Positions 48,901 through 60,662 of a stretch of DNA of 64,000 bases are shown here, piece after piece. The position numbers were made by a program, and so were the translations under genes. The notes beneath the pieces were generated by a model, which was not told where the DNA came from, made no database searches, and saw only the letters and a program-made list of their open reading frames with translations. Numbering within the stretch: position 1 is the stretch's first letter; each line of letters begins with the position of its first letter. The DNA is from Ovis canadensis (Eukaryota > Chordata > Mammalia > Artiodactyla > Bovidae), in NCBI RefSeq assembly GCF_042477335.2, contig NC_091263.1:70860501-70924500 (forward strand), in the 5' to 3' direction.

Positions 48901-51900
48901 CCAGCCCAGAGGGGCCCCCTGCCTGGTCCCTGGGCTTCACAAGGAACTCCAGCTAAGCCCTTCTCCAGCTACACCCTTCCCTACTTTCCTGCCCAGTCAA
49001 CCCTGAACCCATGTCCGGTCCTGTGCAGGTCTCTTTTCCAGGTCCACGCTTCTGAGGGTGGCCAAGGGGTGGCTGCCACTGGGGAAACGTGGACAGATTT
49101 GGACTGGAGGCTGAGGTCTTCATGTGTACTTGTAAGGGCCCTTGCAGTGAGAGCACCAGAGGGCAGACTGAGGCCACTCTACTCACAGTGCCTTGTTCTA
49201 GCCCAGACTGACTCCAAGGAGTTTGAGAATAAATTCAAAACCTGATCGCTGAATTCCATTTCTAAAAAACTAACCTCTGGTGACAGAAAGGAGATCAGTG
49301 GTGCCCTAGGGTGGGGCCTGGGAAGGATGTGCTGCAAAGAGACACAAGGAAACTTCTAGGGGTGATGGAAACATTCTGCGTCGTGATGGCGGTGGCAGTT
49401 TCACTGGTATATGGAAAGGTCAAAACACACTGAAGTGCACACTTTAACTAGTGTGGTGTGCTGTACACACGTCATCCCTCAATAAAAATTAAAAAAAAAA
49501 TTAAAACCTTGTTAATCACCTAGGTTGTTATTAAGGTACAGTTGTCAAAACAGGACGACAGAACATATTTTACTTAAGTCTGGGGGCATGACTTACAGTT
49601 ACCCGCGCGAGCCTCTGCGTAGGGCTCAGAAGCAGATCAAGCTGAGCGCCCACCCTTTCTCCTCCAGGTGCTCCAGCCCCACCCCGGCCCCGCCCCTCTC
49701 CTCCGCACCTCCCCACCCAACCACATCCCCTAACCAAGGAGGTAGCGCACCCAGGCCCCGCCCCTCTCCCAGCACCCCATCCTCAGCCCCGCCCCTCGCC
49801 GTGGGCCCCGCCCCCTTACCCAGGCGGTGGCCTGCCTGGCGGCCAATGCTGCCCAGACACTGGATGAGAGTGCGGATCGCCGCGGGGCTGGCTGGCGCGC
49901 GTGGGCCGGGCAGCCGGTCCAGCAGGTGGTCGGCGAGCTCCACGAAGAGGTCGGTGCTGCAGGCGGCCGCCAGGTGGCCAAGAGCCCCAACGGCCCGCTT
50001 GCGCACGGCCAGGCGCGGACTGCTCAGCTGCGGCAGCAGACAGTGCAGGAGGCTGGCGTGGAAGGCGCCCAGCGGAGCGCCCAGCCTGGGGAGCCGGAGG
50101 GGGCGTCGGGCGGGGCCCACCCGGCGGGCAGCCTGGGCCGCACCTCCCCTCTCCCCATGGTCTCCTGGCCTCCTTCCCATTATGACAACCCAACGGCCCT
50201 AGGTAAACAAGAAGGTACCCTGCAACTGTGTGCAGTGATTACTTATCACAGGAGAGGAAGCAGAGAGGAGAAGGGTTTTTCTCAAGCCTACTCTGCTCAC
50301 CTGGGGAGGAAGCCAGATGTGCTGGGGCCTGGGGGACTCCAGTGAGCTTTCCCAACTTCCCCTGAGTCTGGCCTTGCCTCAGTGCTCATCCTCACTCACT
50401 CACGCTCACTGAGGCCAGACCCATCTCCAGTGTACCTCTGCCCAAGTCCTCCAGTGGCTCCCCAGTGCCCCTGGGATGAGCTGAGCTCTGGGCTCAAGGC
50501 GAGAGGAAACGGCAGAGAATTGTTTCTGCACACATAAACGCAGCCCGTGCCCACCCTGGCAGCTCCCATCCCTCCTTCAAGCCAGGCCTATGCCTTCCCT
50601 GTCCCATACATGCCCTGAGACCTTTCCTCTCACTCCACACCTACACATTGACCTCACCCTCCCATCTCTGTCCAGTGCAGACCTCTTTCCTGGGTTTCAT
50701 TTATTCATTTGCTCACCTACTAGAAAAGCTATGACACCCCACAACCCCCAGGGACCCCATGTCTCCGATGCCCTCTGTCCTCTGGGCCGAGGGCAGCCTC
50801 CCCATCCACGGTTCCCCTATGCCCGCCCACACCTGGCCAAGTCCTGCCCACCCCTGAAGAGTCAGCTGACTGGACTCGCTCTGGGAGGGCTCCCCCTTCC
50901 TCAGCTGGGTGAGGGTCTCCTCCTCCGAGCTCCTACTGGTCCTGCTCTTAGCCACGCTGCTGTCCTTCCTGCACTTACAGGTTTAACATGTCTGTGAGCT
51001 CTTCCCTAGAGGCGGCCAAGACCCAGCCAACTCCATCCTCCCAACGCTGGTCTAGCACCTGACATTTTTCTGGTAGGTGTTCAAATCTTGAGAAGCTGAA
51101 TGAATACTTAAGGAAAGTGTAGTGCAATTGAAAACAATGGCCCAGCTATTAGGTTCCTCATGTCCTGACTGTAGTGAGGAGAACTCGGTGACAGTCAAGT
51201 TCTCCTGGGACACTGCTGGGGTGATTAAAGGGCCCTGAGCACAGGGCCTGAGGTACCGTAAGTGCCTGCTCTGTGAAGCTGAGTCCCTCCCTGTGCCCTT
51301 GCCACCCCTCCCTGCCATCCTCGTTGCTCAGGGTGGCCTCCCGCACCTGCTCAGCATGTCAGAAAGGATGTCCAGGGCTTCCAGCTGCACGGCCACATCC
51401 TCCTGCTGGGCGATCGCACTGGTGAGCTGGCCGGTGATCTTCCGGCACACATTGGAGGCCAGGCTGGAGCCTGCACAGAGCGCAAGGTGGGTGCGGTGAG
51501 GCCCAGGGCCGCCTGGGGCTGGCCTTTGCTCTGGTTGCACCCCTGAGCCCACATCCCCCACCCCGCTAAATGGTGCTGCCCAGAGAAGCCAGGACGTCCA
51601 GGGTCCAAGGTGTGACCCAGGGTCCGGCCAAACTAAAGGAGACAGCTGGGGAGCTGAGGACCGAGGGCAGGCCTGCTGGCTGGCCCACCTCACATCTGAC
51701 CCTTGCCCTCTGCCTTCCAATGAGGAGTCTTTCCCAGACCCCCTGGTGGCTTGGAGGGGCCAGGTGACCAGGTTCTGGCCAGTGAGATACAGGTCAGTGT
51801 CTTTGGGGGAAACACACACTTTTCTTATAAAGGGCAAGAGACCTGAGAAGAGACTTTACCCCTGTCCTAACTGAGCTTCTCGGTAAATTGCTGCAAAAAT

Positions 51901-54900
51901 GGAGTGGCTGATTCCTCCCGAGTTAAGTCAGAAAAGCAACTCCCCATGTCTCCAAGCTGCCATTAGTTAGACTGTGTTAACTGCAGAGTCTAAGAGCATC
52001 TCTGAAACACAGCCATGAAGTTAAGCAGATGTGAGTCTGAATCCTCTGCTACTTACCAGGCTGACCTGGGGTAAGTCCCTTCACCCCGCTGAGCCTCTGC
52101 TTCTTCAATCATAAACTAGGACAAATAACAGAAGCACCTGGTCCCTGGGACCTGGGTACCTGTGGCCGCAGTGGGGAGCTCCGACAGGACGGTCTTCAGG
52201 CCGATGCCAGCGATGTCTCGGAGCTGCTCCTTGTCCGACCGCATGTTGGCACAGAGGGCGTCCACGATAGTCTCCACCTGGTACTCCTTCACTTTGCCCA
52301 CCAGAGGACCCAAGCTGAGCAGGGAGGGAGAGAGTGTGAGAGCCCAGGCTCAGCCCGAGTTGGGGTACCCCTTAAGTCCCCTCAAGGCTGTGGGGCCACA
52401 TGTGCTGAGGAAAAGACTCAGATCAACAAGGGACTCCCTATTTTGCCAGAAAGAAAGGTACCCTCTGGCTATGCTGACCTCATTCCTGACACCTCCCAAA
52501 CCTGCATCTCCTGGATGCATCTCAGCACATGGCTAAAACATCCAACCCAAGAACCTCAGCTGGAAACCAAGGAATGCCCCCAGAGCAGGGTTCTCAAACT
52601 TCCGCGTGTATCACAATCTCCTAAAGGACTCGTTCAAACAGAATGAACCCCAGATTTTCACCCCACCCCAGATTTTCAGACTTAAGGGGTCTATGTAGGG
52701 GCCTGAAAATTGACATTTCTAGTAAGTTTGCAGTAGATGGTCCAGGGACCACACTTTGAGAACTTCTGCCTTAGAGGCTTGCTTCTCCAAGTGTGATCAC
52801 AGATCAGCCTCATCAGCTCCATCTGGAGACGCAGAGCTCAGGTCCCACCTGAGAGCTCCTGGACTAGAATGCGTGCTTCAACAAAACCTCCAGGTGACTG
52901 GAAAGCACATTAAAGTTGAAGAACCGCACGAGGGCTTCCCTGGGAGCTCAGTGGTAAAGAACCCGCCTGCAAATGCAGGAAACACGGCTTCGATCCCTGA
53001 TCCGGGAAGATCCCACATGCCTTGAAGCAACTAAGCCCGAGCACCGCCACCACTGAACCTGTGCTCTGGAGCCTGGGAGCTGCAGCCCCGGAGCCCGCAA
53101 GTCCTAGAGCCAGTGCTCCACAGTAAGAGAAGCCACGCGATGAGAAGCCCATGCACCGCAGCTGGAGAGTAGCCCCCGCTCGCTGCAGCGAGAGAAAGCC
53201 CGTGCACAGCAGCAGAGACCCGGCGCAGCCGAAAATAAAGAAATAAAACTATTTTTAAATTAAACAAATAAAAACCGCACAAGACACTGTTTCTGCACTG
53301 CCATCATCTGGGGCCTTTTAAGAAATCGTTACCCAGGTACCAGCCCTAGAATGTCTGAGTTAAATGGTTTCAGGTGTGGTCTGGACGCTGGGGAGTTTTG
53401 TGTTTTTTTAATTTGCCAGGTGATTCTAATAGGCAGTCAAGGCTGAGGACCTCTGACCTAAGAGTGGTTCCCGGACGGTGGTATACATTAGAATGCAGAT
53501 TCTTGGGTGCACAGCCTCATCTGCCTGCTCCGGCCCCCCTTCTGAATTAGAATCCCTGGGTAGGAGTACACAGTTTAAACAAGGGGCTCACATGTCTGCA
53601 GTGCACACCAGTTTGCAAAACTCAACCTCTTTCTCCATCTAAGAAATCACGGGTCCTCCCACTCAACCTCCTATAGCACTGGTTCCCAGTAGGGGTAATA
53701 CTGCTCTGAGGGGTGTTTTGGAAATTTACTGGCAGGCCTTCTATTAGTTATGCTCATCATAGCTAATGAGATAAGCTTTACTTCTGGCTTTTATTGAAGG
53801 GAGAGAGGGGAGGCCAGGTGTGACAGAAAGACAATATTGCAAAACCATGTTTCTCGTCCTGCTGGAGTTTCTAACATCCCATGGGGCAGTCACACAGGTA
53901 AAAAGTCTTTCTATAATTATCTGAGTCCAAAATGAAATTATATGTAATTTCAGTTTACATAGAAACACAAAAATACTTTTTTGTACCATTTTAATATACT
54001 CTGAAATTTCCCAAAAAATGCAGTTCTCAAGTAACTTGAAGAAAGATTGTAGTTTGTTGTTCTGGGAAACTTTACCAGGAGATGGTCACTATTTCAGAAA
54101 TCTTCTAAAAGCAATGCCACTGTGCTGGTATTTGAGTCCCCAGCATCTGTACCTGTCTCCACCTGCTTCCTGTCTCAGCGCTGACAGCAAGCCTACACTC
54201 TGGTGCAGGCTTCCCATAACTTTATTACACGTCTACCATCAACGCGCCTGAGCATTTATGCACTGAAACACACACTATCTTATTATCAACTGCATTCCTC
54301 TTTTTCCTTTCTGTGCCAGCTCACGGCATTATATAAAGTGTTTTATAATCATGGGTAGAGGCAGGTTCTAGTATGCATGAATTTCATTTCATGGTAAGAA
54401 AAGAGTATTTCAGATTATGTGTTATAAAGAGGGGTTACTGCTTTTGCTAGTAGGAAACTAGTCTGCCTGATCTCAATTCCACTGTCAGAGGGATGACCAG
54501 ACCACAGGCCTGAGCATGTCTTGTTCCCCCGTGAGACTCTTTACTGAAATGCCCTGCTCTCGGGGTCAAGTTGAAATTCACTACCAGCCCAGGACGCCAG
54601 GATCCAGCCCACAGAGTACTGTTTTGAGAGACAGTGCCCCAGTTCTCTGCTGACCCCTGCCATTCCTCAGTCCCCTGCCCACCCAAGCACACACACAGAC
54701 ACACACACACAGACACACACACGTGTTCTGCACATAACCCATCTTGATTTTTCAACTCGGGGGGTAACCAGCAAAGTCTCAAGACCACACCTCATGAGGC
54801 CAATGGCAAAGACCCCCATGTTCTTTCACTCCCACCATTTCTGTACATGCCAGCCTGACTTTCCAGCTGCCAGCATTCACATCTGTGTCTCAGGGTTTTC

Positions 54901-57900
54901 TCTACCTGGAGATATCAAGGAATGCATAACCCCCTGCCTACCCCAGGAGCAGCCCTCAACCAAGGAAAGCTGGCAGCTGGGACCACCCTGAAGGTCTTGT
55001 CCTACACTGTGTTCCAGGGACCACCCCCCGCCCCAGCAGGGTTAAGCGCCTCTTGCCCACAGCAGTAAGCTGCTTGAGAAGTCATGTTTATTGCTTTTCT
55101 TCCTTCCCTAAGGCCCCACCAGCTTCCTGGGATCTCTTCCCTAATAAACTTACACGTGAATCCCTGCTGCAGGGTGTACTTCCGGGGGAACCCAGACCAA
55201 GGCACTGTCCAGCTCCACTGGCGCTCTAAGGAGTTGCTCAGTCGTGTCTGACTCTTTGCGACCCCACAGACTATAGCTTGCCAGGCTCCTCCAGGCAAGG
55301 AGGAGTGGAGGCAAGAATACTGGAGTGGGTTGCCATGCCCTTCTCCAGGGAATCTGCCTGACCCGGGGAGGTGCTCCAAGAACTTCTCAGCCAGTCTTCT
55401 CCCAGCGGCTGGACCCCCAAAGGGGCAGGGACCCTCTGGCTCCCAATGGGGCCGACACTTACCACTTGACAGCCAGGTTCTGCACCTCCCCATTCTTGTC
55501 CTCCAGGAGCCGGAGCAGCATCTTCACCACCTTGCGCTCACTGTCCTCATCCAGCTGGATGGAGTCCTTCTGAAGCTCCGACATCAGGTCACTGGTGGCC
55601 ATGAACCTGGGCAGGGAGGGCGGAGGGGCATTGCCGAGCAGGCCCCGGGCCCTGGTGACTTGGGCAGTACCTTTAGAGTTCCCTCAGAAGCACACCTGAT
55701 ACAAAGGGGCAGTCAAGAGTAGGTGGATCATCTGGGCTATGGGCACGGCTAGGCCATCACAAGGAGTCCTGTGTGTGAGCATGTACTGACTTCCAGATTC
55801 TCTTGTCTGAATACAGCTGGGTCTACAATCTATGGTTTTTCCAGCAGTCATGCATGGATGTGAGAGCTGGACTGTAAAGAAGGCTGAGCACTGAAGAACT
55901 GATGCTTTCGAACTGTGGTGCTGGAGAAGACTCTTGAGAGTCCCTTGGACTGCAAGGAGATCCAACCAGTCCATCCTAAAGGAAATCAACCCTAAATATT
56001 CATTGGAAAGACTGATGCTGAAGCTGAAGCTCCACTACTCTGACCACCTGATGTGAAGAAGCCGACTCACCGGAAAAGACCCTGATGCTGGGAAAGACTG
56101 AGGGCAGGAGGAGAAGGGGACGACAGAGGATGAGACAGTTGGATGGCATCACCGACTCAATGGACATGAGTTTGAGCAAGCTCTGGGAGACAGTGACCTG
56201 CTGCATGGGGTGGCAAAGAGTAGGACATGGCTGAGCGACTGAACAATAGTTTCCGGTGATAGTACCTGGCTCAAGGCAGTGACAGCTGCCCTCTGGAGGT
56301 GGACACACACTCTCCAGGCCTGCAGGATCTCCCCAGGCCCACTGCACCTGCTTACTGGCTCTTGCAGGCACTTGACAGCAGCAAGGTGAGATGCAGTGAA
56401 GTCCAGATCACAGGGTGGGCAGCCCCAGGAAGAGTCAGGCTTTTGATCCCCCACCAGCCTGGTTTTCTAGCTTTAGCAAGTCAACCAAGAATCTCCCCCA
56501 GCCCTGCACCTCACAACCTGCCAAGCCAAGGCTCCTAGGGCAAAACTGGTCACAGCAGGATTCCAGCCTCATCTGTGCAGGCTCAGACCTGCTGCTCGAT
56601 GTCACAGTGGGCCCCAGGGCCCCTCAGGCAGGAGGGCGCTTGTCAGTGTCACGGCTGTCTATCTTTAACAGCTGGGATACGCCTCAAGCTGCTGAAAGAA
56701 GGAAGGAGGTTAGGCTGGAGCCAGGGAGAGGGTGGCAGGGTTGACGATGCCCACCTCTGGGCCTGCCTGCTGCAGAAGCAGCAGCCAAGGTCAGATGAAG
56801 GAAGAGCTTTGGATCTGAGCTAGGACAAGGCCAAGGGTATGGGCTCCCCAGGCGGTTCAGTGGTCAAGAATCTGCCTGCCAATGGAGGAGACACAGGTTC
56901 CATCCCTGGGTTGGGAAGATCCCCTGGAGGAAGAAATGGCAACTCACTCCAGCATTCTCGCCTGGGAAACCCCATGAACGGAGGAGGCTGGTGGGCTACA
57001 GTCTGTAGGGTCGCCAAGAGTCAGACACGACTAAATAACAACAGTAACAAGACTTGGGTAGCCACCTGCACTCCTGTCTGTCCAGCTGAAGGGATGTTCA
57101 GAGAAGGCAGGCAGGACCCTGAAGTTGAGTTTCTGCTGCAATTTGTAGAGACCCAGCTCAGCCTGGCAACCCAAGGGATGTGCTCCTTTGCCCAAGATGG
57201 GCCTCCTGCCCCTTTCTTTCTTTCCCACCTACCAAACTCCTATTCATCTGCCAAGGGCCCAACTCAAATGTCCCAGTCTTGGTGAAGACTCCTCTCACCA
57301 TCCTGCCCTATCCTCCACCCACAGTCTCTAAGCACACTTGGTCTCCCTGGACAGGAACCTCTCAGATACCCTGCACCCCTTCATTACAGTACCTCTCACA
57401 CTGCACTACAAGCTTGGTTACCAGTGTCTCCTCCATTCAACGTGCACTCATAGAGGCCTGTCAGTTCATCTCTGAGTTTCCAGACCCAGAAAACAACTAG
57501 CCTAAAGAGGCCCTGAGGGGGCAGGGTGAGGGCAGGAGGGGGAGGAGGGTTCGAGTCAGCCCCTAACAGAGCTCAGAGCCAGAGAGCTCTGTGGAAATCC
57601 AAACACTGAAACCCATTCGTCTGAAACATGCTCCAGCATTCTAGACACTGCCAAGTTCCTGCAAATACTCAGCTCTCAGACATATATTAATATATGTGTA
57701 TATGTATACGGTGGTGGTAAGGAGGGTAAAGAGGAAAGGGTATAACTTGGTAGATAGGAGCCTGGGCACTGAAGTTTGGCTTTAAGTAAATATACTGGTC
57801 ATGTCATTTACCACCCAGGTGACCTTGAGCAACTGGCTCCTCTCTGCCTCAATTTTTCCTTTTACAAAAATGGGAATTTTCTTTGCCCCACTTCATAACA

Positions 57901-60662
57901 TCTCTGGGAGGTTGTAATGGGACAACCAGCTCTTAGCATGAGGCAGGTGAGGAAACTAGGCTCAGAGAGGTTGCAAGAACTGCCCATTGTCACCCAGCAA
58001 ATTGGGAAAAGAATCAGCCTGCCACTCAGCTCTCCTGGCAAGAAATGATGTAGCAGGGACTTCCCTGGTGGTCCAGTGGCTAAGACTCTGTACTTCCACT
58101 GCAGGGGGCCCCGGTTCTATCCCTGGGCAGGGAACTAGATCCCACACGCTGCAACTAAAGATCAAAGATTTCATGTGCTCCCAGGGAGTGAGACCTGGCA
58201 TAGCCAAATCAACAAAGAAATATTCAAAAAAATGACGCAGGAATCCCTGCAAGATCCCTCAGTTTACTCGTTTCACTGCTAGAGTCTGAGTGGGAACAGA
58301 ACAGCCCCCTGCTCACAGAGTGGGGACTGGGAACTATAGGGATGGAAGATTCCCTCCACCTGCCCGGGACCCCTACTTGCAGTCACCACCCGCCTCCAGG
58401 AGCCAGAGGACACAGTCTCAGTTTCATTCCAGAGAAACCCTAGAGGCGACTCAGCTGAAACACTGGGCCACATGGGTGCCTGGACAGCTGGTCAAGCAGG
58501 ACCCAGCCCCCCTGGTATTTGGACTGTAAAAATAGACACCATCCTCATATGCTTGGGGGTGGTTTTAAGTGTTCTCAGGACCGCTGGCAGAGCAGACTGG
58601 GCGGGCTTCTCAGGCTCCAGTTGGCAAGGCCGATTCCCTCTCCTGGAGCCTGGCCCCGAGGCCCTAGACAGTGGGGCACATCCCCTCGGCCACCGGCCGG
58701 CTGTGTGACCTTGAGCAAGTCACTTCACCTCTCCAAGCCTCTGGAGACCAGGAAGAACAATCACGACCACGCAGGCAGACGGGAGGACTGAATGAGATTA
58801 TACTGGACGACAGGGAGCCCGGGACACAGAGAACCTTCACTGAGCACCTGCTGTGTACCCAGAACAGCCTCCGGGACACAGAAGGAGAGTTTACAGTCCA
58901 GTGGTCCAGGAGCTCCGGGTCTCCCAGGCTCCAGAAGAGAACGCAGCAGAAACACAAGCCGGGCACTGGAGGCATCCCAAGGAGGCGAGGACTGAGTAGG
59001 AGCTAGCCTGGTGAAGCAGGGAAATGAAGGGACAAAGAACTTCCAGGTAAAGGCCCAGAGCAGAGACGCTGCAGCCTTCTGATGTGCACAGGATCACAAC
59101 CGTGTCCCTGGGGCTTCCCTGGTGGCTCACGGGTAAAGAATCCGTCAGCCAATGCAGGAGATGTGGGTTCGACCCCTGGGTCGGGAAGATCCCCTGAAGA
59201 AGGAAATGGCAACCCACTCCAGTATTCTTGTCTGGAGACTTCCATGGACAGAGGAGCCTGGCAGGCACAGTTCATGGGGTGGCAAAAGAGTCAAACACAA
59301 CTTAGCCACCAAACAGCAACAACAAATTAAGCATTCACCTGGTGCCAGCATCCCACATATGGCTAACTCTTCACACCAACCCTCCAGGTGGGTTGCTATT
59401 ATCCCATTTTACAGAGCTTCTGAGGCTCAGAGGGGTTAAGCAGCTTGTTCTCAATCATACTGCCAGTAAATGACTGGAAGCAGGATCTGAATCCAGGACT
59501 GTGGCTCTGAGGCTCTACTAAAGGGGGACTGTGGAGGAATGAGGTGCTGAAGGCGGGGATCAGAGCAGGAGGGCAGGGCCTCAGTCTCCTCCCCAGTCAA
59601 GAATCAGACAGCCTTGCTGAAATCTCATCCTCTGTGTTAGACTGACCTGGGTGTGGACGCGGATTCTCCACTTCCTAACTCTGCCACGGTGCCTGAGCCC
59701 TTTCTGCCTCTGAGCCTCACTCTCCCCATCTGTAAAATGGGGTAACGGACCGAATGCTCAATTGGTGGGCGTGGCTATCTCCTCTCTGAAAATTTCTTAT
59801 AGCTCAGTGAGAGGGTCCAGAACAGGCTGTGTGATCATGGGCCAACCCATTTCCCCCTCCTTGGGCCTCAGTTTCCCCAGAGGAGGAGGGGGTTGGACCG
59901 AAAAAGGGAGTGGCCCACAAAAACGTAAAAGTCCCCATCCGAAGCATCACCTACCCGCGTCTGCAAAGCCACACAGCCCAGCCCCCTCCCGCAGGCAGGG
60001 TCGGAGCAAACCCGAGAGGGGAGGTGGGGGGAAGGGGTACCCCTCCGAAGTGCGGGGGTGGAGGGCTGCAGTGAGGTCGCTGAGAGGGGGCAGAGCTGAG
60101 GGTCCCAGTGAAAAAGTCAGCCCTGGGGGCTGGAGTCCCGGGAAGGGAACGGGTTTCAACGCGAAGAGGAGGCAGGAGAGGCCGAGGGCTTCAGCGTGGG
60201 TTGGAGAGGAGGGCCGGGGCCCGTGGCACGCGCGGAGAGATGCGGGCTTGGGCAGAAACACAAGAGAGGAGAAGTGGAGAAACGCGGCGGCCGAGGCCGA
60301 GCGGCGGGACGGGAGGCAGGGGCTGAAGTTTGCGCGGTGGGGATCGCAGCTGGGCTGGAGTCCCGCAGAGGGCCGGGCAGCGACCCGTGGACAAGGGGCG
60401 CCCTCCCCCAACCCCGAGCTCCGGCGCGGGGCGCAGAGGCGGGGAGGGGGCGTCTCGGGGGGCGGGGTGGAGCTCCGGGAGGGATGCGAGGCGGGGGCTG
60501 CAGGGTCCCGGGCGGCAAGGACCCGAGCTCCGGGAGGGGAAGGCCGAGGGTTCAGGGCGGGGCGGCCCGGCGCGGGGCCCGGCCGCGGGCGCACCTGAAG
60601 TCCTTGTCGCTGGACGTCATCTTCTCCAGGAGGCTGGAGATGTGGAAGGCGGCGGTGCTCAT
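33704..60662 (-). CDS. CAND2: CAND2 (TIP120B), cullin-associated NEDD8-dissociated protein 2, complete, 15 coding exons, 1,236 residues
   Basis: Fifteen exons, all GT-AG with matching phases, sum to 3,711 bases, i.e. 1,236 residues plus stop, the human CAND2 length as I recall. The protein starts [20 protein letters not shown] in a perfect Kozak (GCCACCATGA) and ends DSMELS. It is an all-helical HEAT-repeat solenoid. By family knowledge CAND proteins wrap non-neddylated cullin-RBX1 and exchange substrate-receptor modules of SCF-type ubiquitin ligases. CAND2 is the muscle-enriched paralogue, first described as a TBP-interacting protein. An acidic loop lies at about residues 316-346 ([16 protein letters not shown], then EEEYSDDDD). 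Residues 481-982 come from one 1.5-kb GC-rich exon. CAND1-like signatures (VKWLG-type helices, [34 protein letters not shown]) and the 1,236-residue length separate CAND2 from CAND1. No disabling change is seen. Confidence 0.97.
34618..34710 (+). mobile_element. MIR SINE fragment
   Basis: MIR-like ggtttgaataccagctttgc, then agttactgtgtagcctgtcag. Confidence 0.5.
34838..34945 (-). CDS. CAND2: CAND2 exon 14
   Basis: Residues 1126-1161, [14 protein letters not shown] through [10 protein letters not shown]. Confidence 0.96.
35589..35930 (+). mobile_element. CHR-2-type SINE, long form, CAND2 intron 13
   Basis: Head gggcttccctggcggctcgg, internal ctgagcctgttctctagagc and gaagtcaccgcaatgagaag, tail aaataaatcaagcgataaat. 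Confidence 0.8.
36047..36172 (+). mobile_element. CHR-type SINE
   Basis: Head gggacttccctggtggtcca, 3' part catactgtgcagccaaaagt. Confidence 0.7.
36193..36234 (+). repeat. G-rich 21-base tandem duplication beside CAND2 exon 13
   Basis: Two consecutive copies of cctggggcgggcgtggggga plus one base, within 80 bases of the exon 13 donor. On the CAND2 transcript this is a C-rich stretch. Confidence 0.85.
36269..36433 (-). CDS. CAND2: CAND2 exon 13
   Basis: Residues 1071-1125, [18 protein letters not shown] through [10 protein letters not shown]; the C-terminal repeats of the solenoid. Confidence 0.96.
37490..37659 (-). CDS. CAND2: CAND2 exon 12
   Basis: Residues 1014-1070, [18 protein letters not shown] through RRDLIRE, phase 0 at its end. 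Confidence 0.95.
38980..40148 (+). mobile_element. LINE-1 3' end in CAND2 intron 11, interrupted by a SINE
   Basis: L1 ORF2 C-terminal coding ([29 protein letters not shown]) is followed by an L1 3' UTR with cctgctgtatagcacaggga and an ...ccaataaaaaaa tail. It is 5'-truncated, and a minus-strand SINE splits it at about 39505-39690. The 5' border is approximate. Confidence 0.82.
39505..39690 (-). mobile_element. Bov-tA-type SINE nested in the L1
   Basis: Reverse complement of the Bov-tA body (ccatgggattctccaggcaa) and head (gccacctgggaagccc). L1 sequence resumes as ataatgggctattagccac. Confidence 0.75.
40223..40318 (-). CDS. CAND2: CAND2 exon 11
   Basis: Residues 982-1014, [17 protein letters not shown] through DPLLKTFI. 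Donor GTGAGC. Confidence 0.95.
40600..40820 (-). mobile_element. MIR-like SINE relic
   Basis: Reverse MIR pattern: aatctccactttacagatgtgg, then aaggtcacccagcaggtcca. Confidence 0.45.
41434..41699 (+). mobile_element. CHR-2-type SINE in CAND2 intron 10
   Basis: Head gacttccctggtggcccagt, body with actactgagcccgtgctgca, poly-A tail to 41698. Confidence 0.8.
42543..44045 (-). CDS. CAND2: CAND2 exon 10, giant internal exon
   Basis: Residues 481-982 in one 1,503-base exon. Landmarks: [78 protein letters not shown] and [13 protein letters not shown]. Uninterrupted by stops. Confidence 0.97.
44397..44538 (-). CDS. CAND2: CAND2 exon 9
   Basis: Residues 434-481, [17 protein letters not shown] through HMPVLVA. 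Confidence 0.95.
45126..45298 (+). mobile_element. CHR-type SINE in CAND2 intron 8
   Basis: Head gggcttccctggtgatccag, tail aaataaatacccaaataaat. Confidence 0.75.
45640..45932 (-). CDS. CAND2: CAND2 exon 8
   Basis: Residues 336-433. It finishes the acidic loop ([10 protein letters not shown]), then [13 protein letters not shown] and [10 protein letters not shown]. Acceptor TGCCCTAG. Confidence 0.95.
46084..46218 (-). mobile_element. Bov-tA SINE in CAND2 intron 7
   Basis: Reverse complement of body (tggagtgggttgccattccc) and head (ctgagccacaagggaagcc); the 3' tail portion is missing. Confidence 0.75.
46249..46360 (-). mobile_element. Bov-A fragment
   Basis: Tail gttgtgtccgactctctgcg and body ctctgtccatggggattttc on the minus strand, 30 bases from the preceding SINE. 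Confidence 0.7.
47420..47646 (+). mobile_element. CHR-2-type SINE in CAND2 intron 7
   Basis: Head gggacttccctggtggtcct, body with gaactaagattccatatgcc, tail cagccaaatacattttc. Confidence 0.75.
48063..48205 (-). CDS. CAND2: CAND2 exon 7, start of acidic loop
   Basis: Residues 288-336, [12 protein letters not shown], then [20 protein letters not shown]. Confidence 0.95.
48384..48489 (-). CDS. CAND2: CAND2 exon 6
   Basis: Residues 253-288, [18 protein letters not shown] through FEAFLR. The donor GTAGGT splits a Lys codon. Confidence 0.95.
49250..49505 (+). mobile_element. Old LINE-1 3' end in CAND2 intron 5
   Basis: L1 3' pattern: aggggtgatggaaacattct, ctgaagtgcacactttaact, catccctcaataaaaattaa then poly-A. 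Confidence 0.65.
49820..50085 (-). CDS. CAND2: CAND2 exon 5
   Basis: Residues 164-253, [17 protein letters not shown] through [12 protein letters not shown]-rich. Acceptor after ccgctccccag-type tract, donor GTAAGG. Confidence 0.95.
51347..51470 (-). CDS. CAND2: CAND2 exon 4
   Basis: Residues 123-164, [18 protein letters not shown] through ILSDMLS. Confidence 0.96.
52160..52314 (-). CDS. CAND2: CAND2 exon 3
   Basis: Residues 71-123, [17 protein letters not shown] through [10 protein letters not shown]-terminal HEAT repeats. Confidence 0.96.
52932..53270 (+). mobile_element. CHR-2-type SINE, long form, CAND2 intron 2
   Basis: Head gggcttccctgggagctcag, body with gagaagccacgcgatgagaa, tail aaataaagaaataaaac. 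Confidence 0.8.
54688..54722 (+). repeat. CA-rich microsatellite
   Basis: CA units interrupted by two GA steps (acacacagacacacac). The rest of 53.3-55.2 kb shows no gene. Confidence 0.9.
55230..55368 (-). mobile_element. Bov-tA SINE fragment next to CAND2 exon 2
   Basis: Tail gttgctcagtcgtgtctgac and body tactggagtgggttgccatg on the minus strand, ending about 95 bases from the exon. Confidence 0.75.
55463..55606 (-). CDS. CAND2: CAND2 exon 2
   Basis: Residues 23-71, [15 protein letters not shown] through VQNLAVK. Donor GTAAGT. Confidence 0.96.
55832..56250 (+). mobile_element. BovB LINE 3' fragment in CAND2 intron 1
   Basis: Matches the final 420 bases of BovB (catgcatggatgtgagagct to tggctgagcgactgaac), strongly 5'-truncated. 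Confidence 0.88.
56839..57048 (+). mobile_element. Bov-tA SINE
   Basis: Head gggctccccaggcggttcag, body cctgggaaaccccatgaacg, tail gagtcagacacgactaaata. Confidence 0.82.
58055..58234 (+). mobile_element. CHR-type SINE
   Basis: Head gggacttccctggtggtcca, B box ggttctatccctgggcagg, tail aacaaagaaatattcaaaaa. Confidence 0.75.
59111..59328 (+). mobile_element. Bov-tA SINE
   Basis: Head gggcttccctggtggctcac, body ccatggacagaggagcctgg, tail gagtcaaacacaacttagcc. MIR-like sequence follows at about 59390-59500. Confidence 0.82.

Noticed and set aside
49525-50345. Plus-strand frames of 225 and 172 codons
   Set aside because: Antisense to CAND2 exon 5 and its GC-rich flank.
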